A stretch of DNA of 64,000 bases from JBNGOQ01 sp050589645 (GTDB lineage: Bacteria; Bacteroidota; Bacteroidia; Flavobacteriales; Flavobacteriaceae): NCBI RefSeq assembly GCF_050589645.1, contig NZ_JBNGOQ010000004.1, positions 248,001 to 312,000 on the forward strand, written 5' to 3'. The translations under genes and the position numbers were made by a program. The notes below the pieces were generated by a model. That model ran no database searches, was not told where the DNA came from, and worked only from the letters and a program-made list of their open reading frames with translations. Position 1 is the stretch's first letter, and every line of letters starts with the position of its first letter. Below are positions 17,321 through 26,341 of the stretch, one piece after another.

Positions 17321-17954
17321 AACCTGATATTTGGGGGGTAATAGGGACAAATGGAGAATACATATTGAAATCTTCCATGTGCACTTCTGAAAACCCTGCC
17401 TCGCCTATGCCCTGGGCTATATCCTTATGCGTATGACAACCTTCAAAAAACCAAAACCACGGCCTGTGAACCAATTTTTGGATACCTCTCAACAAAGAGC
17501 CTTTTTTAGCGCCTACGTGTTCTAAAAAAAAGAATTTGCCACCGGGCTTTAAAATTCTTTTGATCTCGTTCAATGCCTTTTTGTTGTCAGCGATGGTACA
17601 AAGGGTGAGCGTACTTATTACGGCCTCAACGGAATTGCTTTCAAGATCTATCCGCTCTGCCATGTTGGGTTTAATCTCCAGGTCAATATTGTACTTCTCT
17701 GCCTTGTTTTGTAGCCGCCGATACATGTATTCATTGGGTTCAATGGCAATAAGCTGTGATTTTTGCTGCAAATACCTGATGTTGGCACCGGCACCCGGGC
17801 CTATTTCAACAAGGGTCAGGGGCAATTCCCCAAATAGTTTCCTTTTCCTATTGCTATAGAGGTAATGCGAGTAACCATCGAGTAGGTGGAACATCCATGC
17901 GTTTATTCTTCCACGGACGGGATTTCCCGTATTTTTTGATTTATCCTTTTTCAT
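17307..17954 (-). CDS. Class I SAM-dependent methyltransferase (METTL7/UbiE-like)
   Basis: 215 residues with the SAM-binding motifs in order: LVEIGPGAGANIRYL (motif I), LIAIEPNEYMYRRL (motif II), AVISTLTLCTIADNKKALNE (motif IV region) and ILKPGGKFFFLEHV (post motif). FEGCHTHKD near residue 175 is typical of the METTL7-like branch, whose members methylate small thiols or lipids. The substrate is unknown. A broken second copy of part of this gene sits at 10.6-10.8 kb. It heads a minus-strand cluster with a lipoprotein and an alpha/beta hydrolase. Confidence 0.8.
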   Translation of the reverse strand: MKKDKSKNTGNPVRGRINAWMFHLLDGYSHYLYSNRKRKLFGELPLTLVEIGPGAGANIRYLQQKSQLIAIEPNEYMYRRLQNKAEKYNIDLEIKPNMAERIDLESNSVEAVISTLTLCTIADNKKALNEIKRILKPGGKFFFLEHVGAKKGSLLRGIQKLVHRPWFWFFEGCHTHKDIAQGIGEAGFSEVHMEDFNMYSPFVPITPQISGYAVK

Positions 17955-18180
17955 ATGACATCATTTGGTACTGATTTCTCCCTTGGTTCACCCGTGACAA
18001 CTCCTTAAGGAAGTTGCACCCTATTTCTGGGATTGTTGGGCTCATGGGCGCAATTTTTCTTCAAAAGTATTTTGAAAAGTGGGGTATCCGTATCTGCCAT
18101 CCGTATTATGATTTATGTAAAAAGGATTTTAATATTTATGGAATTTTATGGGATTTGTATAATGCTTAATTTTACCCTTT
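17955..18180. other. Divergent promoter region
   Basis: About 225 bp between divergent genes, AT-rich near 18110-18180. Promoters for both should lie here. I cannot assign a Bacteroidota -33/-7 pair with confidence. Confidence 0.35.
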
Positions 18181-19377
18181 ATGTTTGTTCCTGAAACCAA
18201 ATATGCACAATGCGGGCGCATAAATCTTGCGTACCAGCTACTGGGAGATGGGCCGGAATACCTGATTTTAATTCCGGGCTGGGTAACCAATGTGGAAGAG
18301 ACCTGGAATATTCCACAATTATCGGCCTGGCTCAGATATTTGGCCTCCATCAGTACGCTGGTGATTTTTGACAAGCGGGGAACCGGTTTATCGGATACGG
18401 TCAATGAAAATGATTTGCCCGATATTGAGCAAAGGGCATATGATCTACAGATCGTGATGTCTACCATAGGTATCCAAAGGGCAAATTTTATAGGATTGTC
18501 CGAAGGAGGACCTCTTGCCATACACCTGGCAGCCTACCATCCGGAAAAAGTGAACAAACTAATATTGATCGGCAGTTTTTCAAAATGGACAAAAAGTGGC
18601 GACTACCTTTATGGATTGTCAAAGGAACTCCATGATAAGATCAAGCATGCTATTTTCCGGGATTGGGGAGGGCCTGTTGGCTTAAATTTAATGGCTCCAA
18701 GTGCGAAAGACGATCCAATCGCCCAGGATCAATGGTCAAAGTTTCTTCGAAGAAGTGCTAGCCCCAACACGGCCAAGGTGTTCTATGAAATGAATACGAA
18801 AATAGACGTTCGCGATTGTTTGGATAAGATTATGGCGCCTACTTTGATCATGCACAGAAAGGGAGACGCTTTGATAGCATGTTCCCATAGCGAATATTTG
18901 CATGAAAATATACCCCATTCCCAATTATTGGTACATGAGGGAAAAGATCATTTCCCGTGGTTTAGCACCAAGCGAAAGGAGATCGTTGCCATGCATACCT
19001 TTTTAAATGATGGTAAGGCGATAAACAATCCAAAACTGGACATCCTGAACGTTGAGGACATCTTTGCCCTGTATGCCATACGGGATTATTTGCAAAACAA
19101 CTTTCAAAGGGAAATATCCATTAAAGATATTTCAAGAAATTTTGGCATCAACGATTATAAGATCAAGGTCGGGTTCAAAGTATTGTTCAATAGCCCACTA
19201 ATACGTTATTTAACGGACGTGAGGCTCCGGAACGCGTGCAGACTTTTAATGGACCCCAAGGAAACTATTTCATCCATCTCGGAACAGGTAGGCTATAAAT
19301 ATTCCAATAATTTTTCAGTTGCTTTTAAACGTAAATACAAAATAACGCCACTTCAATACCGTGTAAATAACTCCTAG
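18181..19377 (+). CDS. Alpha/beta hydrolase fused to an AraC-type DNA-binding domain
   Basis: 398 residues. Residues 1-275 are a complete alpha/beta hydrolase: ILIPGWVTN, FDKRGTGLSD, nucleophile Ser107 in GLSEGG, Asp229 in RKGDALI and His257 in GKDHFPWF. Residues from about 291 form the AraC two-helix-turn-helix region (SIKDISRNFGINDYKIKVGF, then CRLLMDPKETISSISEQVGY and the closing AFKRKYKITPLQYR). The hydrolase half resembles those fused to adenylate cyclases or LuxR domains, in which it may sense a ligand rather than turn it over; here all catalytic residues remain. The start is ATG 18181. The regulated genes are unknown. Confidence 0.85.
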   Translation: MFVPETKYAQCGRINLAYQLLGDGPEYLILIPGWVTNVEETWNIPQLSAWLRYLASISTLVIFDKRGTGLSDTVNENDLPDIEQRAYDLQIVMSTIGIQRANFIGLSEGGPLAIHLAAYHPEKVNKLILIGSFSKWTKSGDYLYGLSKELHDKIKHAIFRDWGGPVGLNLMAPSAKDDPIAQDQWSKFLRRSASPNTAKVFYEMNTKIDVRDCLDKIMAPTLIMHRKGDALIACSHSEYLHENIPHSQLLVHEGKDHFPWFSTKRKEIVAMHTFLNDGKAINNPKLDILNVEDIFALYAIRDYLQNNFQREISIKDISRNFGINDYKIKVGFKVLFNSPLIRYLTDVRLRNACRLLMDPKETISSISEQVGYKYSNNFSVAFKRKYKITPLQYRVNNS

Positions 19378-19480
19378 AGTCATTGCACGCGCTTTGCTTA
19401 AAGATCGTATTCTGGGTTGGAGAGGGGAGAATTTTCAGAAAGAACGAAAAGACGGTGTGGTATGGCCATCATTGATCCGA

Positions 19481-19942
19481 TTATTTCCTCACAAACCATT
19501 TGATCTCAAAGGCCCGGGGCCTGTGTTCCACTATTTCGCCTGTGGCACTATTTCTGGTCATGGTATCGCATTTGCCGTTGCTCGCCGCGATAAAGGACCA
19601 TTCCAAATTCTCCTTTAAATCGATGCGCTGGGCAACGAAGTCGGGCGACTGCCCAATGATCGGGTCGATTTGGGCCAGTACCACCGAATCGCTCAGAACG
19701 GTAAGGAACTTGGCCTCGGTAAGGTGCTCTACCTTGATGGTTTTGTCAGTGGGATGCTGAAAGAACCAGTATATCCTGACACGTTCCCCTTTTCGTACGT
19801 CCTCGATCAAGGTCTGTATATCCCCGACGAGGGCCTTTCCCGACTTGTCATTGTGGTACACCAGTTCCCAAGAGCCCTGGTCCTGGGACCAAAGATTCCA
19901 GGAACAAACGAATAGTGCAAGGAGTAGAACGTTTTTTTTCAT
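19481..19942 (-). CDS. Secreted beta-rich protein of unknown function
   Basis: 154 residues from ATG 19942 (MKKNVLLLALFVC) with a signal peptide ending NLWSQ. The mature part includes WELVYHNDKSGKALVGDI, ERVRIYWFFQHP, VEHLTEAKFLTVLSD and NLEWSFIAASNGK. I recall similar uncharacterised proteins in flavobacteria but know no function. The long upstream extension of the frame overlaps the DUF1801 gene and is rejected because the signal peptide marks the start. Confidence 0.6.
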   Translation of the reverse strand: MKKNVLLLALFVCSWNLWSQDQGSWELVYHNDKSGKALVGDIQTLIEDVRKGERVRIYWFFQHPTDKTIKVEHLTEAKFLTVLSDSVVLAQIDPIIGQSPDFVAQRIDLKENLEWSFIAASNGKCDTMTRNSATGEIVEHRPRAFEIKWFVRK

Positions 19943-19989
19943 TTTTTGAATAGTGTTTGTTTTGTTAGTGAGGTAAGTGGTATGATTTG

Positions 19990-20409
19990 TCATAAGCCCA
20001 GTAGGGGCAGGTGTTTTACCTTGTGATAGGTTAAACCCGCCGCAATACATTTTTTTAATTCGGTTTCCGGAAGGGTATCATCCATCTTAAAGACCAAAGC
20101 CCTATCGCCTTCAAAGGTGAACACCTCCTTGTAGATGGTTCTGAAGCTGGGCACCAGCTTGCTCGTACATTTGAAGTACATCGCGTACTGATCTGGTTTC
20201 TTTTCCTTCCAATCGATGCGTATAGTACTTCCGTTTTTGGTGAGATAACTGGGCTCTCCCCATTTTAACGTTTCCTCCAGGGTATTGACTCCTTCCGTTT
20301 CCGCTGCCGTCTCCAGGATGAGTTGCCGAAGCCGCATCAATTTTTGACGCACGTGCTTCGGATAGGCGTCGAGCTTTTCCTCGATCTTGAAGGTTTTGGT
20401 CAGATTCAT
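19990..20409 (-). CDS. DUF1801 (YdhG-like) domain protein
   Basis: A 139-residue cytosolic protein matching the DUF1801 pattern: RLRQLILETAAETEGVNTLE, LKWGEPSYLTKNGSTIRIDW, YAMYFKCTSKLV and the C-terminal CIAAGLTYHKVKHLP. The fold is related to YdhG/frataxin-like modules of unknown biochemistry. It lies 55 bp downstream of the RibD-like gene on the same strand. About 75 bp of its 3' end recurs in the chimeric debris at 13453-13526. Confidence 0.8.
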   Translation of the reverse strand: MNLTKTFKIEEKLDAYPKHVRQKLMRLRQLILETAAETEGVNTLEETLKWGEPSYLTKNGSTIRIDWKEKKPDQYAMYFKCTSKLVPSFRTIYKEVFTFEGDRALVFKMDDTLPETELKKCIAAGLTYHKVKHLPLLGL

Positions 20410-20464
20410 TTCTATCGCTTTTTAAGCTTTTCCAAGGTACTAAATTTGTACCTATACACCTCCC

Positions 20465-21004
20465 TTATCTTTTTCGTTTGTAACGGCTTTGTACGATTTC
20501 ATCCAACAGCACCTCCGTTTTGACGTGCTCAAATTGCAGTGCTTCGGGCAGGGTTGAAAACAACGGGGTGCCGCCTCCCAAGACGATGGGCAGTCTGGTG
20601 ATGATCAGCTCGTCGACCAGGTCTTCCCGCAGAAAACTTTGCACGAGGGAACCCCCATCAATGTATAATTTGCCATACCCTTTTTTATGTAGCTGTCCCA
20701 AGACTTGCTGCAGTGGTCCATGCAGCAGTGTTGCTTTGTCCCGATACTTTTCCGGGACCGTCTGTAGCGTTCTGCTCATCACGAACACCGGAATTTTGTA
20801 GGGCCACTCCATATCGAAGCCACATACGGTCTCAAAGGTGGTGCGTCCCATGACCAGGGCATCCACCTGTGCGATAAAACTGTTATAACCCAAGTCCAAT
20901 TGGTCGGGATTGGGGACGGCCTGTAGCCATTCTAGCCCACCATCCTTGTCGGCGATGTACCCATCCAGGCTGGTTCCGATAAATACCATATTCCTTTTTT
21001 CCAT
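20465..21004 (-). CDS. Dihydrofolate-reductase-fold protein (RibD C-terminal-like)
   Basis: 179 residues with MVFIGTSLDGYIADKDGGLE at the N-terminus, ALVMGRTTFETV in the middle, KLYIDGGSLVQSFLREDLVD and LPIVLGGGTPLF. These are the strand-loop signatures of the YyaP/YwjB branch of the RibD/DHFR fold, which binds NADPH. A role in folate or riboflavin synthesis is not implied, because members occur as stand-alone accessory reductases. It precedes the DUF1801 gene and is probably co-transcribed with it. Confidence 0.85.
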   Translation of the reverse strand: MEKRNMVFIGTSLDGYIADKDGGLEWLQAVPNPDQLDLGYNSFIAQVDALVMGRTTFETVCGFDMEWPYKIPVFVMSRTLQTVPEKYRDKATLLHGPLQQVLGQLHKKGYGKLYIDGGSLVQSFLREDLVDELIITRLPIVLGGGTPLFSTLPEALQFEHVKTEVLLDEIVQSRYKRKR

Positions 21005-21061
21005 AACTCTTGATTTAGATTACAAAACTCGCTCAAACCTTGGTGGAAAATGGTACAGCAT

Positions 21062-21988
21062 TTACCTTTTTATTTCCTTAGGTCTTACAGCTTCAATAAT
21101 TTCCGTACTGATCCAGTAAATACCACGTACGGGTTCGGCCCTTTTTTTAAAGAACAAATACTTGCCATCACTTGAAAGTGTAGGTGCTCCCGCCCCAGCT
21201 TTGGTATTTACTTCGGGGCCTAGGGCCACGGCCTGGGTCCAAACATTGTCCCCGGTCTGAAAGGAGACGTAAATTTGTTCTACGCCATCGGCTGATCTTG
21301 CGGAACAGAACAGGATATAACGTTCGTCGGCGGCAATTACCGCATTGCTCTCCCCATATTTCGTATTTACGTTTGGGCCAAGATTTTTTACCTCTATAAA
21401 ATTGCCGTTGACCCATGCTGCCCGATACAGATCGTCCTCGCCGAAACCACCAGGACGCGATGAACGAAAGAAAAGGTTGCGCTTTGTCGATACCGAAGGA
21501 TACACCTCGCCATAGGGGGTGTTGACCTCGGTACCCGCATAAATGGGTTGGGACCAACCATTTCCGGTTTTAACGGCATAATAAATGTCAAGTCCCGATG
21601 AACGTGGCTGTGGCCTGTCCGAGGCAAAGAAAATAAAATTGCCGTCCGGGCTGTAATTGATGTCCACATCAGAAAATTTACCTGAAAACGGTGCCGTCTC
21701 CGGCCCGGTCCACTGCCCATTGACCTGTTTAAAAGTCTTTATTTCATAGGTGGGATGGGGAATTTCTTTAGTGGCCTTATAATAGGAGAAAAAAAGCTCT
21801 TTTCCATCAGGGGAGAAGGCAAGGTTAAAGCTCCTTTTCTCCTTGTTTTCATGTTTCACCAGTCCGCCCCCATGGAACAGTTTGGCCTGGGCGCCGGGAG
21901 GCGTCTGACCCAAATAATCTCCCTTTAGTTCCTGTGCATCCACGGAGCAGAAAGGAAGGAGCAAAATAAAAAACATCGCTTTACGCAT
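21062..21988 (-). CDS. Secreted TolB/PD40 beta-propeller protein
   Basis: 308 residues from ATG 21988 with a signal peptide ending VDAQ. Propeller blades are marked by AFSPDGKELFFSYY, YSPDGNFIFFASDR, PSVSTKRNLFFRSSRPGG, AADERYILFCSARS and TLSSDGKYLFFKK. Similar proteins occur as periplasmic binding or scaffold propellers; no catalytic centre is seen. The longer frame to 22060 would overlap the preceding gene and lacks the signal peptide at its start. It lies 10 bp downstream of the NTF2-like gene, so the pair is an operon. Confidence 0.8.
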   Translation of the reverse strand: MRKAMFFILLLPFCSVDAQELKGDYLGQTPPGAQAKLFHGGGLVKHENKEKRSFNLAFSPDGKELFFSYYKATKEIPHPTYEIKTFKQVNGQWTGPETAPFSGKFSDVDINYSPDGNFIFFASDRPQPRSSGLDIYYAVKTGNGWSQPIYAGTEVNTPYGEVYPSVSTKRNLFFRSSRPGGFGEDDLYRAAWVNGNFIEVKNLGPNVNTKYGESNAVIAADERYILFCSARSADGVEQIYVSFQTGDNVWTQAVALGPEVNTKAGAGAPTLSSDGKYLFFKKRAEPVRGIYWISTEIIEAVRPKEIKR

Positions 21989-21998
21989 CCTCACTTTT

Positions 21999-22553
21999 TT
22001 AATGTAACACCTGGGGCTTTGGCCTGTCCTGTGTGGGAATCTCGTTAAGGATGGAAACAATCCACCACCGTCCTTCTTTCCTGATCAAATGAAAACTATC
22101 CACGCCTTCCCGCGGTGCTTTACTTTTGCCAGGGATATAGGAGGTATACAGGACCAGTATATGGGCAATATCACCGAAAACCATCGTTTTCATAGTAACG
22201 ATCTTTTCCTCAAAGCCCGTTGTTTCAATATTGGCCGTCTGGATAAAGTTTTCAAAGTCCTGCACCCATCCCTCGAGGGACAATTGGGCGGTTTCGTTTT
22301 TTGAGACCCTCATGTGCACGGTAGATTCTGGAACGAACAGGGTTCTGACATAGGCCCAATCCGGGGTTTCCCCAGCGGGAAAGGTCACCTGATCATACAG
22401 ATGCCGTACCAGGTTTTCCGGATCACTCACATGCGCATTGGCATCCGTCTGTTGGGCAAAAACGTTCAGGGAGCTTAAAAGCAATATCAGGCCCAAAACC
22501 CTTGAACTTCTATGGAAACGGCCAAAGGAGTGAAATTTAATATGGAGTTTCAT
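21999..22553 (-). CDS. Secreted NTF2/SnoaL-like protein
   Basis: 184 residues with a signal peptide (LGLILLLSSLNVFAQQ). The mature part has the cone-shaped NTF2 pattern: LVRHLYDQVTFPAGETPDW, LFVPESTVHM, WVQDFENFI, AHILVLYTSYI and the closing FHLIRKEGRWWIVSILNEI. Such domains bind small ligands or act as isomerases. No catalytic residue can be assigned. It is the first gene of a two-gene unit with the PD40 protein. Confidence 0.7.
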   Translation of the reverse strand: MKLHIKFHSFGRFHRSSRVLGLILLLSSLNVFAQQTDANAHVSDPENLVRHLYDQVTFPAGETPDWAYVRTLFVPESTVHMRVSKNETAQLSLEGWVQDFENFIQTANIETTGFEEKIVTMKTMVFGDIAHILVLYTSYIPGKSKAPREGVDSFHLIRKEGRWWIVSILNEIPTQDRPKPQVLH

Positions 22554-22723
22554 ATGAACTTAATTTAGTAGGAAGATGTTCGGTCAGAACAGCTTCTTTT
22601 TGTTGCTATTTTACCGGGACTACTCTTGTTATCTTAAGAAAGCCAGACAGCGTACTAAAGTTAAGGATTTAACCTCGGTCCTAAGGGGTGGGAATCAAAT
22701 AATTAACCTTGTGGACTACCCGA

Positions 22724-23278
22724 CTATAATTTTTTTACGACCCGTTCCACGGTCTTCCAATTTCTGGTGGTGATCTCCTTTCCAAAAAATTGCTCCAAGG
22801 CTTCCATGGCCTTGGGGGTGTTGGAAACAGCCAGGTTCAACACGCTAAGGATGGTTTTGTCCCGGACATCAAGAATCCTATAAGAATGGTCCGCGCTGGC
22901 CCAGGGCAAGTCCAGTTCCACAGCGGGATCGTTTTTCAGAAAAGAGACGTACAGGCGAATGTCTTTGGTAACTTCCATCTTTTGAAAGGGATTTTCTTTG
23001 TACAACTGTTCAAGGGTCTTGGCCGATCTCACCAGGGTAGGGATGGGAAAACCAAAGACCTGCTCCAAATGGTCAGCGATTGTTTTTTCCAGATGCTCGG
23101 GCTTATGTGTAGGGGCTTCAAAGATGATGTTGCCAGAATTCAATAGGGTCGCTACCTTCTGGAACCCTAGCTTTTCCATTTCCTGGCGAAGATCGGCCAT
23201 GGGCACCTTATGATGTCCGCCCACATTGATGCCCCGCAAGAAAGCGACAAAGGTTTTCGGTGTTTTTTTGGGGTCCAT
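22724..23278 (-). CDS. DUF1697-domain protein
   Basis: A 184-residue cytosolic protein with the strongly conserved start FVAFLRGINVGGHHKVPMAD, then LGFQKVATLLNSGNIIFEA and the C-terminal KEITTRNWKTVERV. These are the family signature segments. DUF1697 proteins are widespread small alpha/beta proteins without a proven function. It is a single gene with independent flanks. Confidence 0.9.
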   Translation of the reverse strand: MDPKKTPKTFVAFLRGINVGGHHKVPMADLRQEMEKLGFQKVATLLNSGNIIFEAPTHKPEHLEKTIADHLEQVFGFPIPTLVRSAKTLEQLYKENPFQKMEVTKDIRLYVSFLKNDPAVELDLPWASADHSYRILDVRDKTILSVLNLAVSNTPKAMEALEQFFGKEITTRNWKTVERVVKKL

Positions 23279-23333
23279 GCTGTTTGTTTTTATTTGTGGC
23301 TTCTGGTATGGCCTAAGCTTGCCACAGGTGTCA

Positions 23334-24221
23334 TTAAAATTTTATACCTGGGGCCAATACAAATCTAAAGCACAATAAAAGAACAAGCAAGAGTATGATG
23401 GGGGTCCATTGTATTCGATTGTTTATGCGGTTGGGGGTAGCTTTTATGTTTTTGATGTAGGGGGAGGCGCACCAAAGCCAGGAAACCGAAAAAGCAAGCA
23501 ACAAAAAGGGTGATAAACCCTGATTTATAGGCGGTATTTTAAAGGGGACAATCAATATGGACCCCAAAAAGGCCGCGCCAAAGGCGGTATACCGGGTGTA
23601 TTTTAATCTGAATTTTGGATGGTCGTTTTCCGCTTCCAAAGGCGCGAGTTTCAAAAACGGTCTGGTAAACCATGCGCTCAATAAGGCAATGACGATCATG
23701 CTGATCATGGAAAAGCCTGCCAATGCCGTTTGGCCTATGTCCAGATAGCCTACCAATGCCTGCCCCATATCGGTAGTTGGGGCAAAGAAGGCCACCATAA
23801 CCTGCGACAGGGACTGTATTAATCCGTGAAAGGCCATCCAGAGCATAAAAGCCCGCCAACTACTTTTGGAGTCCTTAAACAGGGATAGGCCAACAAGGCA
23901 TAGTATCCCAATAATAAAAATGGCCAGGGCACCGGAGCCCTGCATCAGCGAGGTCATGGGATGTTCTCCCACCCAATTGTGATTGTTGTGGTATAGATAG
24001 GCTTCGAGGCCCAGGGCTTTTTTCCCTAGGACCAAGAAGAGTTCCTGAAGAAAGTAAATTAGGTTATAGGCCAGGGCGTACAGCACTGCGGAATTTAGTA
24101 GTGCAGGGAAAAAATTGGAAGTCTTGGGGGTGGCTAGTTTGCGGTACCGAAACAGATTATAAATGCCCAGGGCCACGGGTCCCACGATAAGCAGTATAAA
24201 AAACAGGCGCACTAAAATCAT
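23334..24221 (-). CDS. Polytopic membrane protein of unknown function
   Basis: 295 residues with about seven hydrophobic segments, for example LFFILLIVGPVALGIYNLF, GALAIFIIGILCLVGLSLF and WTPIILLLVLLLCFRFVLA. The histidines and asparagines around YHNNHNWVGEHP in the second loop are notable but match no motif I know. It overlaps the STM3941-like gene by 4 bp (ATGA type), so the two are translated together and may interact in the membrane. Confidence 0.6.
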   Translation of the reverse strand: MILVRLFFILLIVGPVALGIYNLFRYRKLATPKTSNFFPALLNSAVLYALAYNLIYFLQELFLVLGKKALGLEAYLYHNNHNWVGEHPMTSLMQGSGALAIFIIGILCLVGLSLFKDSKSSWRAFMLWMAFHGLIQSLSQVMVAFFAPTTDMGQALVGYLDIGQTALAGFSMISMIVIALLSAWFTRPFLKLAPLEAENDHPKFRLKYTRYTAFGAAFLGSILIVPFKIPPINQGLSPFLLLAFSVSWLWCASPYIKNIKATPNRINNRIQWTPIILLLVLLLCFRFVLAPGIKF

Positions 24222-24757
24222 AGCTTGTTGTTTTTATACTTTTCAAAATAACGCTGTAATGTTTCTTTCAGTTCCTTAGCACTGATTTGAAGTCCAGATG
24301 CCCCAATATTGAAGGGAGAACCATAATTGTTTACATTAAATTGCATTAGTTTTTTTCGTATCCCATGGGTTTCTTTTTCTACCCAATGTTCAGGATTTTT
24401 TACTCCGATAATAAGGATTCTTGTGCTGTGGATCTTAATTTCCTCAAACTCTAGAATATCCTCCCATTTAACAAACTCATAGGGCAGTTTTTTCGGATTT
24501 ACACTGATTCCTTTGGGACCGATGATCAGGGCAATCTCGGATTTTATCAACCTTTTGATGCCCGCGATCATTCCAAAGCCAAAGAATAGCATTGAGGCCA
24601 AACCGATGCCTTTGGTGACCATGGGATTCCTTGCTCTCCATCCACTTAAATTATCGGCCTCCATAAGCAACCACACTCCCAGGGCAACGAAGGCAATGGA
24701 GCCAATTACCAATAGGATTGATTTCTTCTTGCTGGTATAAATCTCGATGCTATCCAT
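24218..24757 (-). CDS. STM3941-family membrane protein
   Basis: 179 residues. Two N-terminal transmembrane helices (LLVIGSIAFVALGVWLLM and GLASMLFFGFGMIAGI) precede a soluble PH-like domain (IIGPKGISVNP, KWEDILEFEEIKIH, LIIGVKNPEHW). The closing GASGLQISAKELKETLQRYF is typical of the STM3941 group. The function is unknown. The gene has the shared CAATATCGGAA motif 42 bp upstream and overlaps the downstream membrane-protein gene. Confidence 0.75.
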   Translation of the reverse strand: MDSIEIYTSKKKSILLVIGSIAFVALGVWLLMEADNLSGWRARNPMVTKGIGLASMLFFGFGMIAGIKRLIKSEIALIIGPKGISVNPKKLPYEFVKWEDILEFEEIKIHSTRILIIGVKNPEHWVEKETHGIRKKLMQFNVNNYGSPFNIGASGLQISAKELKETLQRYFEKYKNNKL

Positions 24758-24955
24758 GTTTTTTTTGCGCGTTTTGATTTCGACCGATAATCAATCACCA
24801 ATATCGGAAAATATGCCTTGGAAATCATACCCAAAGTGATGGAATATGGAAAAGCGGTACTTAATTCCTTTAGCCAGTGTAGAGTAGATCAAAAGAATAC
24901 GCTATTTTAGATAATAGAAATCGTCAATCAAAGTCGGACTTAAAAAAAGAAAATC

Positions 24956-25666
24956 ATGAGAAATTTTTGTTTGCTGGTAAGCGTTGTGTTCAGCTTAGTC
25001 TTGGTTGAAGGCAAGGCCCAAGACACTGGTCTTCAAGGTTCCGAAGCGGCCCTTGCACATGCCAACGGTATGGTAGAGCGCATGGGAGGCGCGTCCCTGT
25101 GGAAGAACATGACCTATGTAAAGTTCCAGCACGTATGGCACCCGGTAAATCGGGAATCCTATGTAGAGGACGAGATCATAGACCTCGTGGAAATACGCTC
25201 CTGGGTACGCATGAAAAGCGAAGTTTTTGACCGGACAAGGGCCTACAGTGAAGCTCACGGGTATTGGTCCCTGCTCAACGGGGAACTCTCCCAGGGCAAT
25301 GAAAGTTCCCTAGAGAATGCCCTGAAAAGAGGTCCCTATAATATCTATAGACTGTTGCGGGCCATTGCCAACAATTCGGTCGACTATGAACTCAGGATCG
25401 GGGAGAGCATCGTACGGGGAGGCACGGCTTTGGATATCTACTACAAGGGGGAAGCAGGGGGGACCATTGTTGTGAATGCAAGGAACGAACCCTTGGTCTG
25501 GGAGACCAAACAATACAAGTACACCTTTGGCCCCTTAAAGAAATACGGCAACCTTTACCATCCGGCCTGGGCGGTCTACAATAATGGTGCCTTTACCTAT
25601 GAAATGGTGTCCCTCAATGGCTTTAACGATGCCCTGGATGCCGAACTGTTTGCACCTCCGGGATAG
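24956..25666 (+). CDS. Secreted protein of unknown function
   Basis: 236 residues with a signal peptide ending EGKAQ. The mature part (AHANGMVERMGGASLWKNMT, then VDYELRIGESIVRGGTALDI and YKYTFGPLKKYGNLYHPAW) is beta-rich and resembles the LolA/LppX-like half-barrel proteins often found in Bacteroidota, but this is only a fold-level impression. It is divergent from the STM3941-like gene and convergent with the ATC-hydrolase-like gene, whose stop codon directly abuts its own. Confidence 0.6.
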   Translation: MRNFCLLVSVVFSLVLVEGKAQDTGLQGSEAALAHANGMVERMGGASLWKNMTYVKFQHVWHPVNRESYVEDEIIDLVEIRSWVRMKSEVFDRTRAYSEAHGYWSLLNGELSQGNESSLENALKRGPYNIYRLLRAIANNSVDYELRIGESIVRGGTALDIYYKGEAGGTIVVNARNEPLVWETKQYKYTFGPLKKYGNLYHPAWAVYNNGAFTYEMVSLNGFNDALDAELFAPPG

Positions 25667-25676
25667 TCAGTCCCGG
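25658..25676. terminator. Hairpin across two abutting convergent stop codons
   Basis: CCGGGA (25658-25663) and TCCCGG (25671-25676) form a six-pair GC-rich stem whose loop contains the TAG stop of the plus gene (25664-25666) and the reverse-strand stop of the minus gene (25667-25669). No T run follows, so action as a terminator is uncertain. Confidence 0.35.
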
Positions 25677-26314
25677 GATTGTGGTTTTTCGAAGTGGAAT
25701 TCGAAGCGGCAATGTGGTTTGTTTTCCGCAATGGTGGTGGGCCTTTTAAAATTAATCCCGCTCCTTCTTGTATTTATTTCCTGGGACCAAATATTGTCCC
25801 ATTGGCAGAAGATGGGCGTTAGTTCCGGGTGCCCATGCCGCAAAAAGAAACCGTGGTACCCACATTTGTGCACCACCAGGGTATAGCTGTCCCTTTCCTT
25901 TTCTTCCTGCACAGAAAAGGTGTTGCCGTATCTGGCCCGTATGGTCTTAAGGGTGTTGGATTCCAAATATTTTCTGGTGTATATGCGAAACCGAATGGCG
26001 ATTCGCATGGACCATTTGACCCATCCGGCACCGAATTGTCCAAAACTTTGGGTCAACGCCTCCATGCTCTTTTCTGGATTGACCCCTTGAGCTAACAACA
26101 GTTGATGTGCGGCCAGTACATAGGCACACATGATGTAATGCGTTTGACTTTGCCGATCGGTAATGTGTTCTTTTTCGTTTTCAAAAACACGGGCAAAGGA
26201 CTCCCGGAGTTTTGGCAACAGTGTTTTATCCAAAGCGGGGATGCTACGGGGAAATGCCCGCATAAAGCTTTTCTCCACCCAATTCAGTTTGTATTTTCCT
26301 ACTATTGTGCTCAT
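25667..26314 (-). CDS. L-2-amino-thiazoline-4-carboxylic acid hydrolase-family protein
   Basis: 215 residues without a signal peptide. The C-terminal region has the family pattern: VVHKCGYHGFFLRHGHPELT, FCQWDNIWSQEIN and FKRPTTIAENKPHCRFEF, with the conserved Cys, Asp, Arg and Cys positions. Founding members hydrolyse a thiazoline during L-cysteine production, but the wider family is mostly uncharacterised, so the true substrate is open. Its stop codon touches the stop of the convergent gene. Confidence 0.75.
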   Translation of the reverse strand: MSTIVGKYKLNWVEKSFMRAFPRSIPALDKTLLPKLRESFARVFENEKEHITDRQSQTHYIMCAYVLAAHQLLLAQGVNPEKSMEALTQSFGQFGAGWVKWSMRIAIRFRIYTRKYLESNTLKTIRARYGNTFSVQEEKERDSYTLVVHKCGYHGFFLRHGHPELTPIFCQWDNIWSQEINTRRSGINFKRPTTIAENKPHCRFEFHFEKPQSRD

Positions 26315-26341
26315 TTTTTTGGCTCCTGCCCTAAAGCGTAG

